NCBI GenBank assembly: GCA_022615295.1
Contig: JAKEHF010000221.1
Span: 1-24,324 of the forward strand
DNA length: 24,324 nucleotides
Reading direction: 5' to 3'
Source: Actinomycetota bacterium
Lineage (GTDB): Bacteria > Actinomycetota > Acidimicrobiia > Spongiisociales > ZC4RG35
Shown here piece after piece: positions 14,467 to 22,717 of the stretch (position 1 is its first letter; every line of letters begins with the position of its first letter). The translations under genes were made by a program, and so were the position numbers. The notes below the pieces were generated by a model. It saw nothing but the letters and a program-made list of their open reading frames with translations, was not told the DNA's origin and did no database searches.

Positions 14467-14513
14467 AACCCTGGGTTCACAGCGTCGCTCAGCGGGGTCT
14501 GGAACCCAGGGTT
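14467..14513 (+). repeat. 12-bp inverted repeat of palindromic arms between the thiolase and zinc-ribbon genes
   Basis: AACCCTGGGTTC (14467-14478) and GAACCCAGGGTT (14502-14513) are exact reverse complements separated by 23 nt. Each arm is itself an 11-base near-palindrome (AACCC-N-GGGTT), so the arms could also be two operator half-sites. It begins 9 nt after the thiolase stop. The only SD-like bases of the next gene (AGGG, 14508-14511) are inside the second arm. There is no T-run, so it is not a standard intrinsic terminator. Confidence 0.65.
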
Positions 14514-14518
14514 CGCCG

Positions 14519-14773
14519 ATGACGGGTAGCACCATCCTCGACGTGGTCATCGCGGTGGCCATCGGGGTCGTGGTGTGGAGGCTGGCACTGATGTTCATAC
14601 GGGCGTTGTCGACACCGCCACCCGAGATCGACCCCGAGGACGTGGTGACCACCGACCAGGACTATCGATGCACGGTGTGTGGCGCCGAGCTCACCATGCG
14701 CATGGTCAACGTGGCCGAGGACAAGCCTCCCCGGCACTGTCGTGAGGACATGGTCCCGGTCTGGAGACCCTGA
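14519..14773 (+). CDS. Small membrane-anchored zinc-ribbon-like protein
   Basis: Protein of 84 residues with one N-terminal membrane segment (residues about 6-29) and a short soluble domain. The soluble part holds YRCTVCGAELTM and PPRHCREDM, giving CxxC (51, 54) and His73-Cys74 as possible zinc ligands. Similar small proteins are common in actinobacteria as uncharacterised proteins; no function is assigned. ATG 14519 sits seven bases after AGGG in the arm of the preceding inverted repeat. It may be co-transcribed with the thiolase gene, 60 bp upstream. Confidence 0.8.
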   Translation: MTGSTILDVVIAVAIGVVVWRLALMFIRALSTPPPEIDPEDVVTTDQDYRCTVCGAELTMRMVNVAEDKPPRHCREDMVPVWRP

Positions 14774-14806
14774 GCCACGCCACCCTCCCGGCTCCATCAA
14801 CACTTT

Positions 14807-14841
14807 CCTCCCCCAGGGAGTGGAACGACCGTTGGGGGAGG
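14807..14841 (+). repeat. GC-rich inverted repeat
   Basis: CCTCCCCCA (14807-14815) pairs exactly with TGGGGGAGG (14833-14841) across a 17-nt loop, 33 nt after the zinc-ribbon gene. It could contribute to transcription termination, though no T-run follows. The stem composition matches that of the tandem repeat downstream. Confidence 0.5.
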
Positions 14842-14877
14842 TGGCCCGGAGGGCCGGAGGGGGCCGAGGACCCCCCT

Positions 14878-14996
14878 CCCCGGCTTCGCCGGTAACCCCA
14901 ACGCTCACTTCGTTCGCTGGGGGGAGAAACGGCCCCCTTCCCCGGCTGCGCCGTACTCCCCCCGACGCTCGCTTCGTTCGCTAGGGGGAGAAACGG
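14878..14996 (+). repeat. Two-copy imperfect tandem repeat of about 62-64 bp with internal hairpins
   Basis: Shared blocks are CCCCGGCT (14878 and 14940), CTTCGTTCGCT (14908 and 14972) and GGGGGAGAAACGG (14920 and 14984). Each unit can form a C-run/G-run hairpin: 14896-14900 with 14918-14922, and 14956-14962 with 14984-14990. The stretch 14774-15035 has no credible gene. The two copies differ at several positions, while the stem pairing is kept. It may be a REP-like interspersed repeat or a termination region before crgA. Confidence 0.7.
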
Positions 14997-15035
14997 GCTC
15001 ACGGCGCCCACCGCGGCGACTAGCGTCGGTTGGCG

Positions 15036-15272
15036 ATGCCGGAGTCGAAGCGTCGCAAGCCAAAGGGTCGCCCACAGACGGCAGGGACGGCGACCGCGGT
15101 CAAGGCAAAGGACCCCAGCCCGACTTGGTACGTGGTGGTCATGGCCGGTCTGATGATCGCCGGGGTGCTCCTGGTCTTACTCCGCTTCGTGTTTCAGTGG
15201 GACCAGATGGTCATGATCGGCGGTCTTCTCGCCATCGCCGCCGGCTTCCTCATGACCACGAACTACCGCTGA
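15036..15272 (+). CDS. crgA: Cell division protein CrgA
   Basis: Small membrane protein of 78 residues. A basic N-terminal tail (MPESKRRKPKGR) is followed by PSPTWYVVVMAGLMIAGVLLVLLRF, a WDQ turn and a second membrane helix ending GFLMTTNYR. This two-helix layout, the PxWY entry and the TNYR-like end are characteristic of CrgA. CrgA is a divisome component that interacts with FtsZ and PBPs in mycobacteria and controls septation in Streptomyces. ATG 15036 is used; a TTG two codons upstream is possible. In many actinobacteria crgA is close to pknB-pbpA-rodA; here it is 4 kb away with a transporter operon in between. Confidence 0.92.
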   Translation: MPESKRRKPKGRPQTAGTATAVKAKDPSPTWYVVVMAGLMIAGVLLVLLRFVFQWDQMVMIGGLLAIAAGFLMTTNYR

Positions 15273-15336
15273 CACCGCGCCATGGCCTGCCCTTCGCGAC
15301 CTACAATCCGCCACCGTCTGGACTAGGAGGTAATCA

Positions 15337-16527
15337 ATGGGTGTGCACCGTGTGACACGGAGGCGGGGGGGTCGGGACGCACTGCTCTCGATGCTGGCCA
15401 CCAACCGCATCGACCGTCGCGAGTTCCTCAAGGTGATGGGAGGCGCCGGCGCCTTCGCCCTCCTCGGTCCCACCCTGCTCGCCGCCTGTGCCGGCGGCGG
15501 CGACGGTGACAGCCTGGTGGTCGACAACTGGATCCTATATATCGACGTCGACGACGACACCGGCGACTATCCGAGCGTCATCGCCTTCGAGGAGGAGAGC
15601 GGGCTCTCGGTGACCTACAACGACGGTGCCATCAACACCAACGAGGACTGGTTCGCCAAGTACCAACCCCAGTTCGCTGCCGGCCAGTCGATCGGGGTCG
15701 ACGTAGCGGTGCTCACCGACTACATGGCGGCCCGGATGATCCGTCTTGGCTATGTCGAAGAGCTGGACAAGGCCAACATCCCCAACGCCTCCAACTTGGC
15801 CGATGCCCTCCAGTCCCCCGGGTTCGACCCCAACCGGGACTACACCATGCCCTGGCAGTCGGGTTTCACCGTGATCGGATACGACATCGACCAGACCGGT
15901 CGTGAGCTGACCAGCCTCAGAGACCTTCTCGACCCGGCCTTCGCCGGCAAGGTTGGTCTCCTCGAGGGGTACAACGACACCGTGCCGTTCTTCCTCCTCA
16001 TGGAGGGCAAGGACCCGGCCACGGCGACGGTCGAGGACTACGTGGCAGCCACGGAGCCGATCAAGGAGGCGGTCGACTCGGGTCAGATCCGCCAGATCTA
16101 TGGCAACGACTACATCGATGCCTTGCTGAGCGGGGACCTCGCGGTGTCCATGGCTTGGTCGGGTGACATCGTGGCCAACCAAGAGGCGAAGCCGAGTCTT
16201 CGCTACACCTTCCCCGAGGAGGGCTTCAACCTGTGGACCGACAACATGCTGGTTCCCAAGGGTGCGGCCAACAAGGCGGGGGCCGAAGCCTGGATGGACT
16301 TCTTCTACCAGCCCGAGATCGCCGCCCAGGTGGCCGCCTACGTCTGGTATGTCACCCCGGTCGAGGGGGCCTTGGAGGCGGTCATGGACATCGACCCCGC
16401 CCTCGCCGAGGAGCCCCTCATCTTCCCCACGCCCGAGGTGCTGGCCAACGCCCACATCACCCGGGCATTCACTGAGGAGGAGGAGGAGATCGTCAACGAG
16501 GCGGTCTCGGCGGCCACCGGAGTGTGA
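15337..16527 (+). CDS. potD: Polyamine-type ABC transporter substrate-binding lipoprotein (PotD/PotF-like)
   Basis: Extracytoplasmic solute-binding protein of 396 residues. The N-terminus carries a Tat motif (DRREFLKV, residues 26-33), a hydrophobic segment and a lipobox LLAAC with Cys51, so it is probably exported folded and lipid-anchored. The mature part has the spermidine/putrescine-binding layout: NWILYIDVD near the start, MPWQSGFTVIGYDID, then AMAWSGD-type sequence (SMAWSGDI) and the final domain. AGGAGG at 15325-15330 lies 6 nt before the ATG, and TACAAT at 15302-15307 is a possible -10. The stop overlaps the next start (TGATG). It delivers the ligand to the permeases encoded by the next genes. 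Polyamine specificity is inferred from family. Confidence 0.9.
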   Translation: MGVHRVTRRRGGRDALLSMLATNRIDRREFLKVMGGAGAFALLGPTLLAACAGGGDGDSLVVDNWILYIDVDDDTGDYPSVIAFEEESGLSVTYNDGAINTNEDWFAKYQPQFAAGQSIGVDVAVLTDYMAARMIRLGYVEELDKANIPNASNLADALQSPGFDPNRDYTMPWQSGFTVIGYDIDQTGRELTSLRDLLDPAFAGKVGLLEGYNDTVPFFLLMEGKDPATATVEDYVAATEPIKEAVDSGQIRQIYGNDYIDALLSGDLAVSMAWSGDIVANQEAKPSLRYTFPEEGFNLWTDNMLVPKGAANKAGAEAWMDFFYQPEIAAQVAAYVWYVTPVEGALEAVMDIDPALAEEPLIFPTPEVLANAHITRAFTEEEEEIVNEAVSAATGV

Positions 16528-17612
16528 TGGACACACGGACGGACATACCCGCCGTCGAGCTCGACGGCGTCACCAAGGAGTTCGCCGACTTCACCGCGGT
16601 CTACGAGCTCAACCTGGCCATCGGGGAGAACACCTTCTTCGCCCTGCTCGGCCCGTCCGGGTGCGGCAAGACGACCACCCTGCGCATGATCGGGGGTTTC
16701 GAGGATCCCACCACCGGGGTGATCCGTCTCCACGGTGAGGACGTCACCGGGCAGAAGCCCTATCAGCGACCGGTGAACACCGTCTTCCAGAGCTACGCCT
16801 TGTTCCCCCATCTCACGATCTTCGAGAACGTGGCCTTCGGCCTTCGTCGTCGTGGCGTGGAGGACGCCGAGGTGAAACGAAGGGTCAACGAGATGCTGGA
16901 GCTGGTCCAGCTCACCCCGTTCATCAAGCGCAAGCCAAAACAGCTCTCCGGCGGACAGCAGCAGCGGGTGGCGTTGGCCCGGGCCCTGGTCAACCATCCC
17001 CGTGTCCTCCTCCTCGACGAGCCGCTCGGCGCCCTCGACCTCAAGCTTCGCAAGGAGATGCAGATCGAGCTGAAGCGGATCCAGCAGGAGGTCGGCATCA
17101 CCTTCATCCACGTCACCCATGACCAAGAGGAGGCGATGACAATGGCGGACGTCATCGCGGTGATGCATCAGGGGAGGATCGAGAGGATGGGCGAGCCCAC
17201 CGAGATCTACGAGGACCCACGCACCGCCTTCGTCGCCGGGTTCCTCGGCGCCTCGAACATGATGAGCGTCACCGTGGTCGATCGGGGCTCCGGGGCGGTG
17301 GCCCTCAACGGAGGCACCCGTCTCCACATCGACCCGTCCAAGCTCGACGGTGGCGACGGCACGGTCAGGGTCGGGGTGCGACCCGAGAAGCTGCGGATCT
17401 ACCCCATAGACGAGGTGTCACTCCCCCCGAACGTCCTCCAGGGGACTGTCACCGACGCCTCGTTCATCGGGGTGTCCACCCACTATCTGGTCGAGGCCGA
17501 CCACATCGGGGAGATCGCGGTGGTGGCGCAGAACCTCGACGATCATCACCATCGTCCCGGTGACCCGGTGAAGGTGGGCTGGCTCCCCCAGCACTGCTTC
17601 GTGGTGGCATGA
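16527..17612 (+). CDS. potA: Polyamine-type ABC transporter ATP-binding protein (PotA-like)
   Basis: Import ATPase of 361 residues. Walker A GPSGCGKT (42-49), Q-loop Gln88, signature LSGGQ (140-144), Walker B LLLDEP (161-166) and switch His198 are intact. After the ATPase domain, residues about 275-355 form the TOBE domain found in CUT1/PotA-type importers (RVGVRPEKLRI and VTDASFIGVSTHYLVE). The start ATG shares one base with the potD stop; the stop overlaps potB by 4 nt. The RPVNTVFQSYALFPH stretch is typical of PotA. It powers uptake through PotB and PotC at the inner face of the membrane. Confidence 0.93.
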   Translation: MDTRTDIPAVELDGVTKEFADFTAVYELNLAIGENTFFALLGPSGCGKTTTLRMIGGFEDPTTGVIRLHGEDVTGQKPYQRPVNTVFQSYALFPHLTIFENVAFGLRRRGVEDAEVKRRVNEMLELVQLTPFIKRKPKQLSGGQQQRVALARALVNHPRVLLLDEPLGALDLKLRKEMQIELKRIQQEVGITFIHVTHDQEEAMTMADVIAVMHQGRIERMGEPTEIYEDPRTAFVAGFLGASNMMSVTVVDRGSGAVALNGGTRLHIDPSKLDGGDGTVRVGVRPEKLRIYPIDEVSLPPNVLQGTVTDASFIGVSTHYLVEADHIGEIAVVAQNLDDHHHRPGDPVKVGWLPQHCFVVA

Positions 17613-18511
17613 CCGTAGAGCTGGCCCCGCCACCCCCGGGGAGGAGTGCAGCCGCGGACCGGGCCGAGACGAGAAGACGCCGTGTCCCCTATCTGCTTCT
17701 CGCCCCCGGTTTGGTGTGGCTCTTCATCTTCTACGTGATCCCCCTGTTCCAGCTGCTCCGCATGGCGTTGACCACGGGGAACCTCCAGGCGGGTTATGTG
17801 TTCGACTGGGTTTGGGAGAACTTCACCCAGGTGTTCACCACCTATCAGCCCCAGCTGCTCAGGTCCCTGGTCTTTGCCCTGGCCACCACAATGATCACAC
17901 TGCTCATCGCCTACCCCCTGGCCTATGCCATCGCCTTCCGCGGGGGGAGGTATCAGAGCCTCTTCCTCCTGCTGCTCCTCATGCCCCTGCTCTTCCCGTT
18001 CCTGATGCGCACCCTTGCCTGGCGGATAATCCTCGCCGACCAGGGGGTGGTGGTGCAGACCCTGCAGAACATCGGTCTCCTCCCCTCGAACGGGAGACTC
18101 CTCGCCACCGGGTGGGCCGTCGTGGCCGGTCTCGTCTACAACTTCCTCCCCTTCATGGCCCTGCCCATCTACGTTTCACTCGAGAAGATCGACAACAGAC
18201 TCATCGAGGCGGCCAACGACCTCTACTCCACACCTTTCACCGCCTTCCGCAAGGTGACGCTCCCCCTCTCGATGCCGGGGGTCATCTCCGGGTCGCTGCT
18301 GACCATGATCCCGGCGGCGGGGGACTACGTGAACGTCGAGCTCCTGGGCAACCCCCAGCAGGCGATGATGGGCAACGTCGTCCAGAACAAGTTCCTCAAC
18401 ATCATCGACTATCCGGCGGCGGCGGCGATCTCGTTCACTCTGATGGTGGCCATCGTCATCCTGGTGCTGGTGTACGTCAGGTCGGTCGGCACCGAGGACC
18501 TGGTGGCATGA
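17609..18511 (+). CDS. potB: Polyamine-type ABC transporter permease (PotB-like)
   Basis: Membrane permease of 300 residues with about six helices: near residues 27-50, 85-110, 117-135, 165-188, 222-240 and 270-292. The EAA-type coupling loop that contacts the ATPase reads EAANDLYSTPFTAFRKVTLPL from about residue 200. The N-terminus has a basic, proline-rich cytoplasmic extension. The ATG overlaps the potA stop (ATGA), and its own stop overlaps potC the same way. It forms the heterodimeric channel with PotC. Confidence 0.92.
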   Translation: MTVELAPPPPGRSAAADRAETRRRRVPYLLLAPGLVWLFIFYVIPLFQLLRMALTTGNLQAGYVFDWVWENFTQVFTTYQPQLLRSLVFALATTMITLLIAYPLAYAIAFRGGRYQSLFLLLLLMPLLFPFLMRTLAWRIILADQGVVVQTLQNIGLLPSNGRLLATGWAVVAGLVYNFLPFMALPIYVSLEKIDNRLIEAANDLYSTPFTAFRKVTLPLSMPGVISGSLLTMIPAAGDYVNVELLGNPQQAMMGNVVQNKFLNIIDYPAAAAISFTLMVAIVILVLVYVRSVGTEDLVA

Positions 18512-19308
18512 GACGCTCCAGATCCGGCTGGGTGCTCCCCGCCTACATGTGGCTGGTGCTCATCTACCTGTTCCTCCCCGTGTTCGTGGTCATCGCCTTC
18601 TCGTTCAACGACATCAATCGCGGGTTCAACGTGGTGTGGCAGGGCTTCACCATTCGCCACTGGTTGGACCCGTTCCGGGTGCCCGACATCGTCGAGTCGC
18701 TGGGAACCAGTCTCGTGATCGCCTTCCTCTCCGCCGCTGTGGCCACCGTGCTGGGGACCTTGATCGCCCTGGCCCTGGTGCGCTATAGGTTCCGAGGCCG
18801 TTCCACCACCAACGTGTTCCTCTTCCTGCCCATGGCGACACCCGAGGTGGTCCTCGGGTCCTCCCTCCTTGCCTTGTTCATCACCCTCCGTGTGGCCACC
18901 GGGTTCTGGACGATCGTGATCGCCCACATCCTGTTCAACATCTCCTATGCGGTGGTCACCGTGAGGGCCCGGATCACCGGGTTCGACCGTCATCTCGAGG
19001 AAGCGGCCATGGATCTCTACAGCGACGAGTGGAACACCTTCCGACGGGTGACCTTGCCCATGATCCTCCCCGGGGTCCTCGCCGCCTTCATGCTGGGCTT
19101 CGCCCTGTCCTTCGATGACTTCATCATCACCAACTTCAACTCGGGGACGGTGCAGACCTGGCCGATGTACGTCTGGGGAGCCTCGCGACGGGGGATCCCG
19201 CCCCAGGTCAACGTGTGGGCCACCGCCATCTTCATCCTGACCACGGTGGCCATGTTCGTAAACCTCCGCATCCAGGGGCGGAGGGCGGCCCGGAGCGCCG
19301 ACGTCTAG
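18508..19308 (+). CDS. potC: Polyamine-type ABC transporter permease (PotC-like)
   Basis: Second permease subunit, 266 residues, with about six membrane helices and the coupling loop EEAAMDLYSDEWNTFRRVTLP at residues 164-184. The motif LSFDDFIITNF near residue 205 is characteristic of PotC/PotI. ATG 18508 overlaps the potB stop; the frame is open much further upstream, but that part is only the other reading of potB. Last gene of the operon: its TAG shares the tetranucleotide CTAG with the stop codon of the convergent pknB gene, so there is no space for a conventional terminator between them. Confidence 0.92.
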   Translation: MRRSRSGWVLPAYMWLVLIYLFLPVFVVIAFSFNDINRGFNVVWQGFTIRHWLDPFRVPDIVESLGTSLVIAFLSAAVATVLGTLIALALVRYRFRGRSTTNVFLFLPMATPEVVLGSSLLALFITLRVATGFWTIVIAHILFNISYAVVTVRARITGFDRHLEEAAMDLYSDEWNTFRRVTLPMILPGVLAAFMLGFALSFDDFIITNFNSGTVQTWPMYVWGASRRGIPPQVNVWATAIFILTTVAMFVNLRIQGRRAARSADV

Positions 19309-21227
19309 CCGCCCGCGGTAGTAGGCGGTGCGGTGGTCGGTGGTGGCGAGGTCGTCGGCGGCGCCTGATACTCACCGAGGACGATGGTGACCGTGGTCCC
19401 CTTGGGCACCGTGTTCCCCGCCGCAGGTACCTGACTCACCACGATCCCGTCCTGGGCCGGGTCTGCCACTGGTTGACGGGAGTTGGAGACATTGGGGACC
19501 AGACCGAGGTCGGTGAGGGCGTTGCGGGCCTGGTTCTCGGTCAGCCCGGTCAGGGTGGGCACCTGGACAGGGGCGGGGCCGTCAGAAACCACCACGAGCA
19601 CGGTGTCTCCGACCACCGCCTCGGTCCCCGCCTCGGGATCGGTGCGTATCACCTCGCCGACGGGCACCGTCTCGGAGTGCTCCTCGTTGACCCGGGGTCG
19701 TAGCCCCAGGTCGAGAAGCTCGTTGGTGGCCTCGAGTTGGCTGGCCCCGACCACGTCGGGCACAACGACGATCTCCGGGCCCGAGGACACCACCAGGTTC
19801 ACCGGCGCCCCATTGCCCACCTGGACCCCGGGGAGAGGGGACTGGTCGAGGACGACCTCGATCTCGGCGTCGGGGTCGGCCCGCTGGGTGATCACGCCGA
19901 CAGTCAAACCGACCTCCTCCAAGGCGTCCCTGGCCTCATCGAGTGTGAGACCGACCAGAGGGGGGACCGCCACCTCGGCCGGACCGGATGACACGTAGAC
20001 GTCGACGATCGACCCGACGTCGGCTTCCTCGTCTGCCGCCGGGTCGGTGCGGAGGACCAGACCGGCCTCCACCAGCTCGTTGGTCTCCGGGATCGGGTTG
20101 GCGAGGAAACCCTCGGCTTGGATGATCTGTATCGCCAGCTCTTGGTTCATCCCGGTGACATCGGGCACCAGGGCAGTCTCGGCCTCTGGGCCGGCGGCAT
20201 AGCGGAACAGGAAGAAGAGGAGGATCCCCAGGGCGACGAGGAGCCCGAATGCGGTGATGATGAAGGGGATCTGGGAGGGCGGCTCCTCCTCGATCTGCCG
20301 GTAGACCTCGTCGGGGGGGACCGTCGCCGGGGGCACCGAGCCCATGACCCGGGTGACCTCGGCGCCGCCGACCAGCGCCGGCAGGGGGGCCACCGCCACC
20401 GGGTTGCCGGCCAGCACCGAGAGGAGGTCCTGACGCATCTCCTCGGCCGACTGGTATCTGGCTCCCGGATCCTTGCGCAGGGCCTTGGCCACAACCATGT
20501 CGAGCTCCGGGGTGACGTCGGGGTTGAGCGAGGACGGTGGTGACGCTTCCGAGGAGACGTGTTGGAACGCCACCGCCATCGGGCTGTCCCCCATGAAGGG
20601 GGGTCTACCGGTGAGCATCTCGTAAAGGACTACCCCGAGCGCATATACGTCACTGCGGGCGTCGGCGTTGGCCCCCTGGGCCTGCTCCGGGCTGAAGTAG
20701 GTGGCGGTCCCGATGACCGCACCTGTCTTGGTCAGCTCCTGGCTGTCGTCCCAGGCCCGGGCGATACCGAAGTCGGTCACCTTCACGGTGCCGTCCTTGG
20801 CGAGCAGGATGTTCCCCGGTTTGACGTCCCGGTGCACAAGGCCGGCGGCGTGGGCCACCGACAGCGCCGCCGCGGTCTCGGCTGCGATCTCGGTGGCGCG
20901 TCGGGGGAGGAGGGCCCCCTCCGACCTGAGCACGTCGCGGAGCGACCTGCCGTCGACCAGCTCCATAACGATGAAGTACGTGCCCTGGGCCTGGCCCCAG
21001 TCGTAGATGCCGACGATGTTGGGGTGGCTCAGGTTGGCCGCCGCCTGGGCCTCCCTGCGGAAACGCTTTACGAACGCCTCGTCCGATGAGTACTGGGAGT
21101 GGAGGACCTTTATGGCGACGGTCCTGTTGAGCAGGGTGTCCTGGCCCTGGTAGACGTCGGCCATCCCGCCCCGGGCGAGATGGGACGCCACCTCATAACG
21201 CTCGTTGAGGGCTGTGGGGGTCTGCAT
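19305..21227 (-). CDS. pknB: Serine/threonine protein kinase with PASTA domains
   Basis: Transmembrane kinase of 640 residues. The cytoplasmic kinase domain has the glycine loop LARGGMADV (17-25), Lys40 in VAIKVL, catalytic HRDVKPGN (Asp134) and DFG (152-154), plus a Thr-containing activation loop. A membrane helix at about 320-343 is followed by four PASTA domains (about 354-415, 421-483, 488-551, 554-618), which in relatives bind muropeptides or lipid II, and a Pro/Thr-rich tail. Start choice is uncertain: ATG 21227 is used, GTG 21236 is also in frame, and TTG 21272 would overlap the pbpA stop (TTGA). It probably phosphorylates cell-wall and division proteins, opposed by PstP. Only one kinase gene is present, whereas mycobacteria have pknA and pknB here. 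Confidence 0.95.
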   Translation of the reverse strand: MQTPTALNERYEVASHLARGGMADVYQGQDTLLNRTVAIKVLHSQYSSDEAFVKRFRREAQAAANLSHPNIVGIYDWGQAQGTYFIVMELVDGRSLRDVLRSEGALLPRRATEIAAETAAALSVAHAAGLVHRDVKPGNILLAKDGTVKVTDFGIARAWDDSQELTKTGAVIGTATYFSPEQAQGANADARSDVYALGVVLYEMLTGRPPFMGDSPMAVAFQHVSSEASPPSSLNPDVTPELDMVVAKALRKDPGARYQSAEEMRQDLLSVLAGNPVAVAPLPALVGGAEVTRVMGSVPPATVPPDEVYRQIEEEPPSQIPFIITAFGLLVALGILLFFLFRYAAGPEAETALVPDVTGMNQELAIQIIQAEGFLANPIPETNELVEAGLVLRTDPAADEEADVGSIVDVYVSSGPAEVAVPPLVGLTLDEARDALEEVGLTVGVITQRADPDAEIEVVLDQSPLPGVQVGNGAPVNLVVSSGPEIVVVPDVVGASQLEATNELLDLGLRPRVNEEHSETVPVGEVIRTDPEAGTEAVVGDTVLVVVSDGPAPVQVPTLTGLTENQARNALTDLGLVPNVSNSRQPVADPAQDGIVVSQVPAAGNTVPKGTTVTIVLGEYQAPPTTSPPPTTAPPTTAGG

Positions 21228-21268
21228 GCCGGCCACGGGGATTGTAGGAACCGTCCCTTTCCAACTCG

Positions 21269-22717
21269 TCAACGGCCGACGAGCCAGCTCTCGATGACGC
21301 GGGAGGCGATGGGTGCGGCCAGGGAGCCGCCCGAGGCGTCACCGGAGGCCGCGTTTCCCTCGATGAGGACGGCGATTGCGATGGTCGGGGAGTCGACCGG
21401 GGCGAACCCGATGAACCATGGGTTGGAGAACCCGGCCTGACCGGTGGCGGTCCCCGTCTTCCCGGCTACCCGGATCCCGGGCACCGCAGCTCCCCGCCCC
21501 GTGCCTTCTGTAACCACACGCTCCATCATCTCGGTGAGGGTGGCCGCGGTCGCCGAGGACATGGCCCTGCCCAGCTCGGCGATCTCATGGGTCTCCAGCG
21601 TCTCACCGTCGACGTCGAAGACCCGATCCACGAGATACGGGGTGACGGAGACACCACCGTTGGCCACAGCTGCAGCGATCATCGCCATGTGCAACGGCGT
21701 GGCCCGGGTGTCGCGTTCCCCGATGCCGCTCTGGGCCAGTGCGGCGTCGTCCCGGCTCAGCTCGTCGGTCAGCCAGACCGCCCGGGGGATGTCCCATGGG
21801 TAGTCGAGGTCACGATTCCAACCCAGGGCCTCCGCGGTGATCCCGATGTCCTCCGCGCCGACCCTTATGGTCAGGGCGGCGAACACCGTGTTGCAGCTGC
21901 GGACGAAGCCCTGGAGCATGGTGGTGGTGACCCCGTCGTTGCAGGGCTCACCCGTGGCGTTGGAGATGGTGGCCGTCGAGCCGGGAAGGGCGAACTCGAC
22001 CGGGTCGTCGAAGGTGGTACCCGGCTCGGCAATCCCGGTGTCGAGGGCGGCGGCGCTGACCACCGTCTTGAAGGTCGACCCCGGGGCGAAGATCTCCTGG
22101 GTGGCCCTGTCGATGAGGGGCCGACCCGGATCGGTGACCAGGTCCTCCCAGTTGGCCACGGTCTCGGCGCCGAGGAGGAGAGTGGGCTCGAAGGAGGGCT
22201 TGGACACCGAGGCCCGCACCGCACCGGTCCTCGGGTCGATGGCGATTATGGCCCCGGTGTGGTTGCCCAGGGCGTCGAACGCGGCCTGTTGCAGACGGGA
22301 GTCGATCGTGATCTCCAGATTTCGTGGTCGGAGGTCACGGCCGAGGATGGCGGAGATCATGTCGCTTATCGTCAAGTCCCTGCGGGAGCGGAGATCGGTG
22401 GTGTAGGCCCGCTCCAGGGCCGACTCCCCGACGAGATGGGACGAGTAGCCGACGACGTGGGCATAGACGTCACCCTCGGGGTACACCCGGACGAAGTCCC
22501 TGCTCCCCTCCTCCTCGACCGACCGGGCGACCACCACCCCATCGGAGGTGACGATCAGTCCCCGCTCCTTGCCCCGCTCGGTCAACGCCGGCCGGGCGTT
22601 GCGGGGGTCGTTCTTCAGCTCGTCGGCCCTCACCACTTGGAACCAGGTGACGGCGACGAGGAGGGCGCCCATGGCGACGTAGATCCCCACGGCGAGACGA
22701 CGTATCGGCCCGTTCAC
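21269..22717 (-). CDS. pbpA: Penicillin-binding protein 2, class B transpeptidase (PbpA/FtsI-type)
   Basis: Peptidoglycan transpeptidase of 482 residues with an N-terminal membrane anchor (residues about 8-27), a short dimerisation domain and the penicillin-binding domain. The active site is complete: Ser214-Thr-Phe-Lys217 (APGSTFK), SCN at 274-276 and KTG at 420-422. It cross-links stem peptides outside the membrane with the SEDS polymerase RodA encoded just before it; the two genes overlap by 4 nt (ATGA). Size and context match actinobacterial PbpA rather than FtsI, which sits in the dcw cluster. Expected target of beta-lactams. Confidence 0.95.
   Translation of the reverse strand: MNGPIRRLAVGIYVAMGALLVAVTWFQVVRADELKNDPRNARPALTERGKERGLIVTSDGVVVARSVEEEGSRDFVRVYPEGDVYAHVVGYSSHLVGESALERAYTTDLRSRRDLTISDMISAILGRDLRPRNLEITIDSRLQQAAFDALGNHTGAIIAIDPRTGAVRASVSKPSFEPTLLLGAETVANWEDLVTDPGRPLIDRATQEIFAPGSTFKTVVSAAALDTGIAEPGTTFDDPVEFALPGSTATISNATGEPCNDGVTTTMLQGFVRSCNTVFAALTIRVGAEDIGITAEALGWNRDLDYPWDIPRAVWLTDELSRDDAALAQSGIGERDTRATPLHMAMIAAAVANGGVSVTPYLVDRVFDVDGETLETHEIAELGRAMSSATAATLTEMMERVVTEGTGRGAAVPGIRVAGKTGTATGQAGFSNPWFIGFAPVDSPTIAIAVLIEGNAASGDASGGSLAAPIASRVIESWLVGR

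Noticed and set aside
14878..14996. CRISPR array
   Set aside because: Only two imperfect copies, no regular spacers and no cas genes; the units are contiguous hairpins.
14774..15011. Open frames across the repeat region before crgA
   Set aside because: Translations are repeat-derived and low complexity, with no ribosome site or family resemblance.
16338..17327. Long minus-strand open frame opposite potD/potA
   Set aside because: GC-rich antisense shadow; the plus strand encodes clear ABC importer proteins.
17716..18507. Upstream extension of the potC frame
   Set aside because: It is a +1-type shadow of potB; low-complexity HPRG-rich translation, and the ATGA overlap at 18508 gives the true start.
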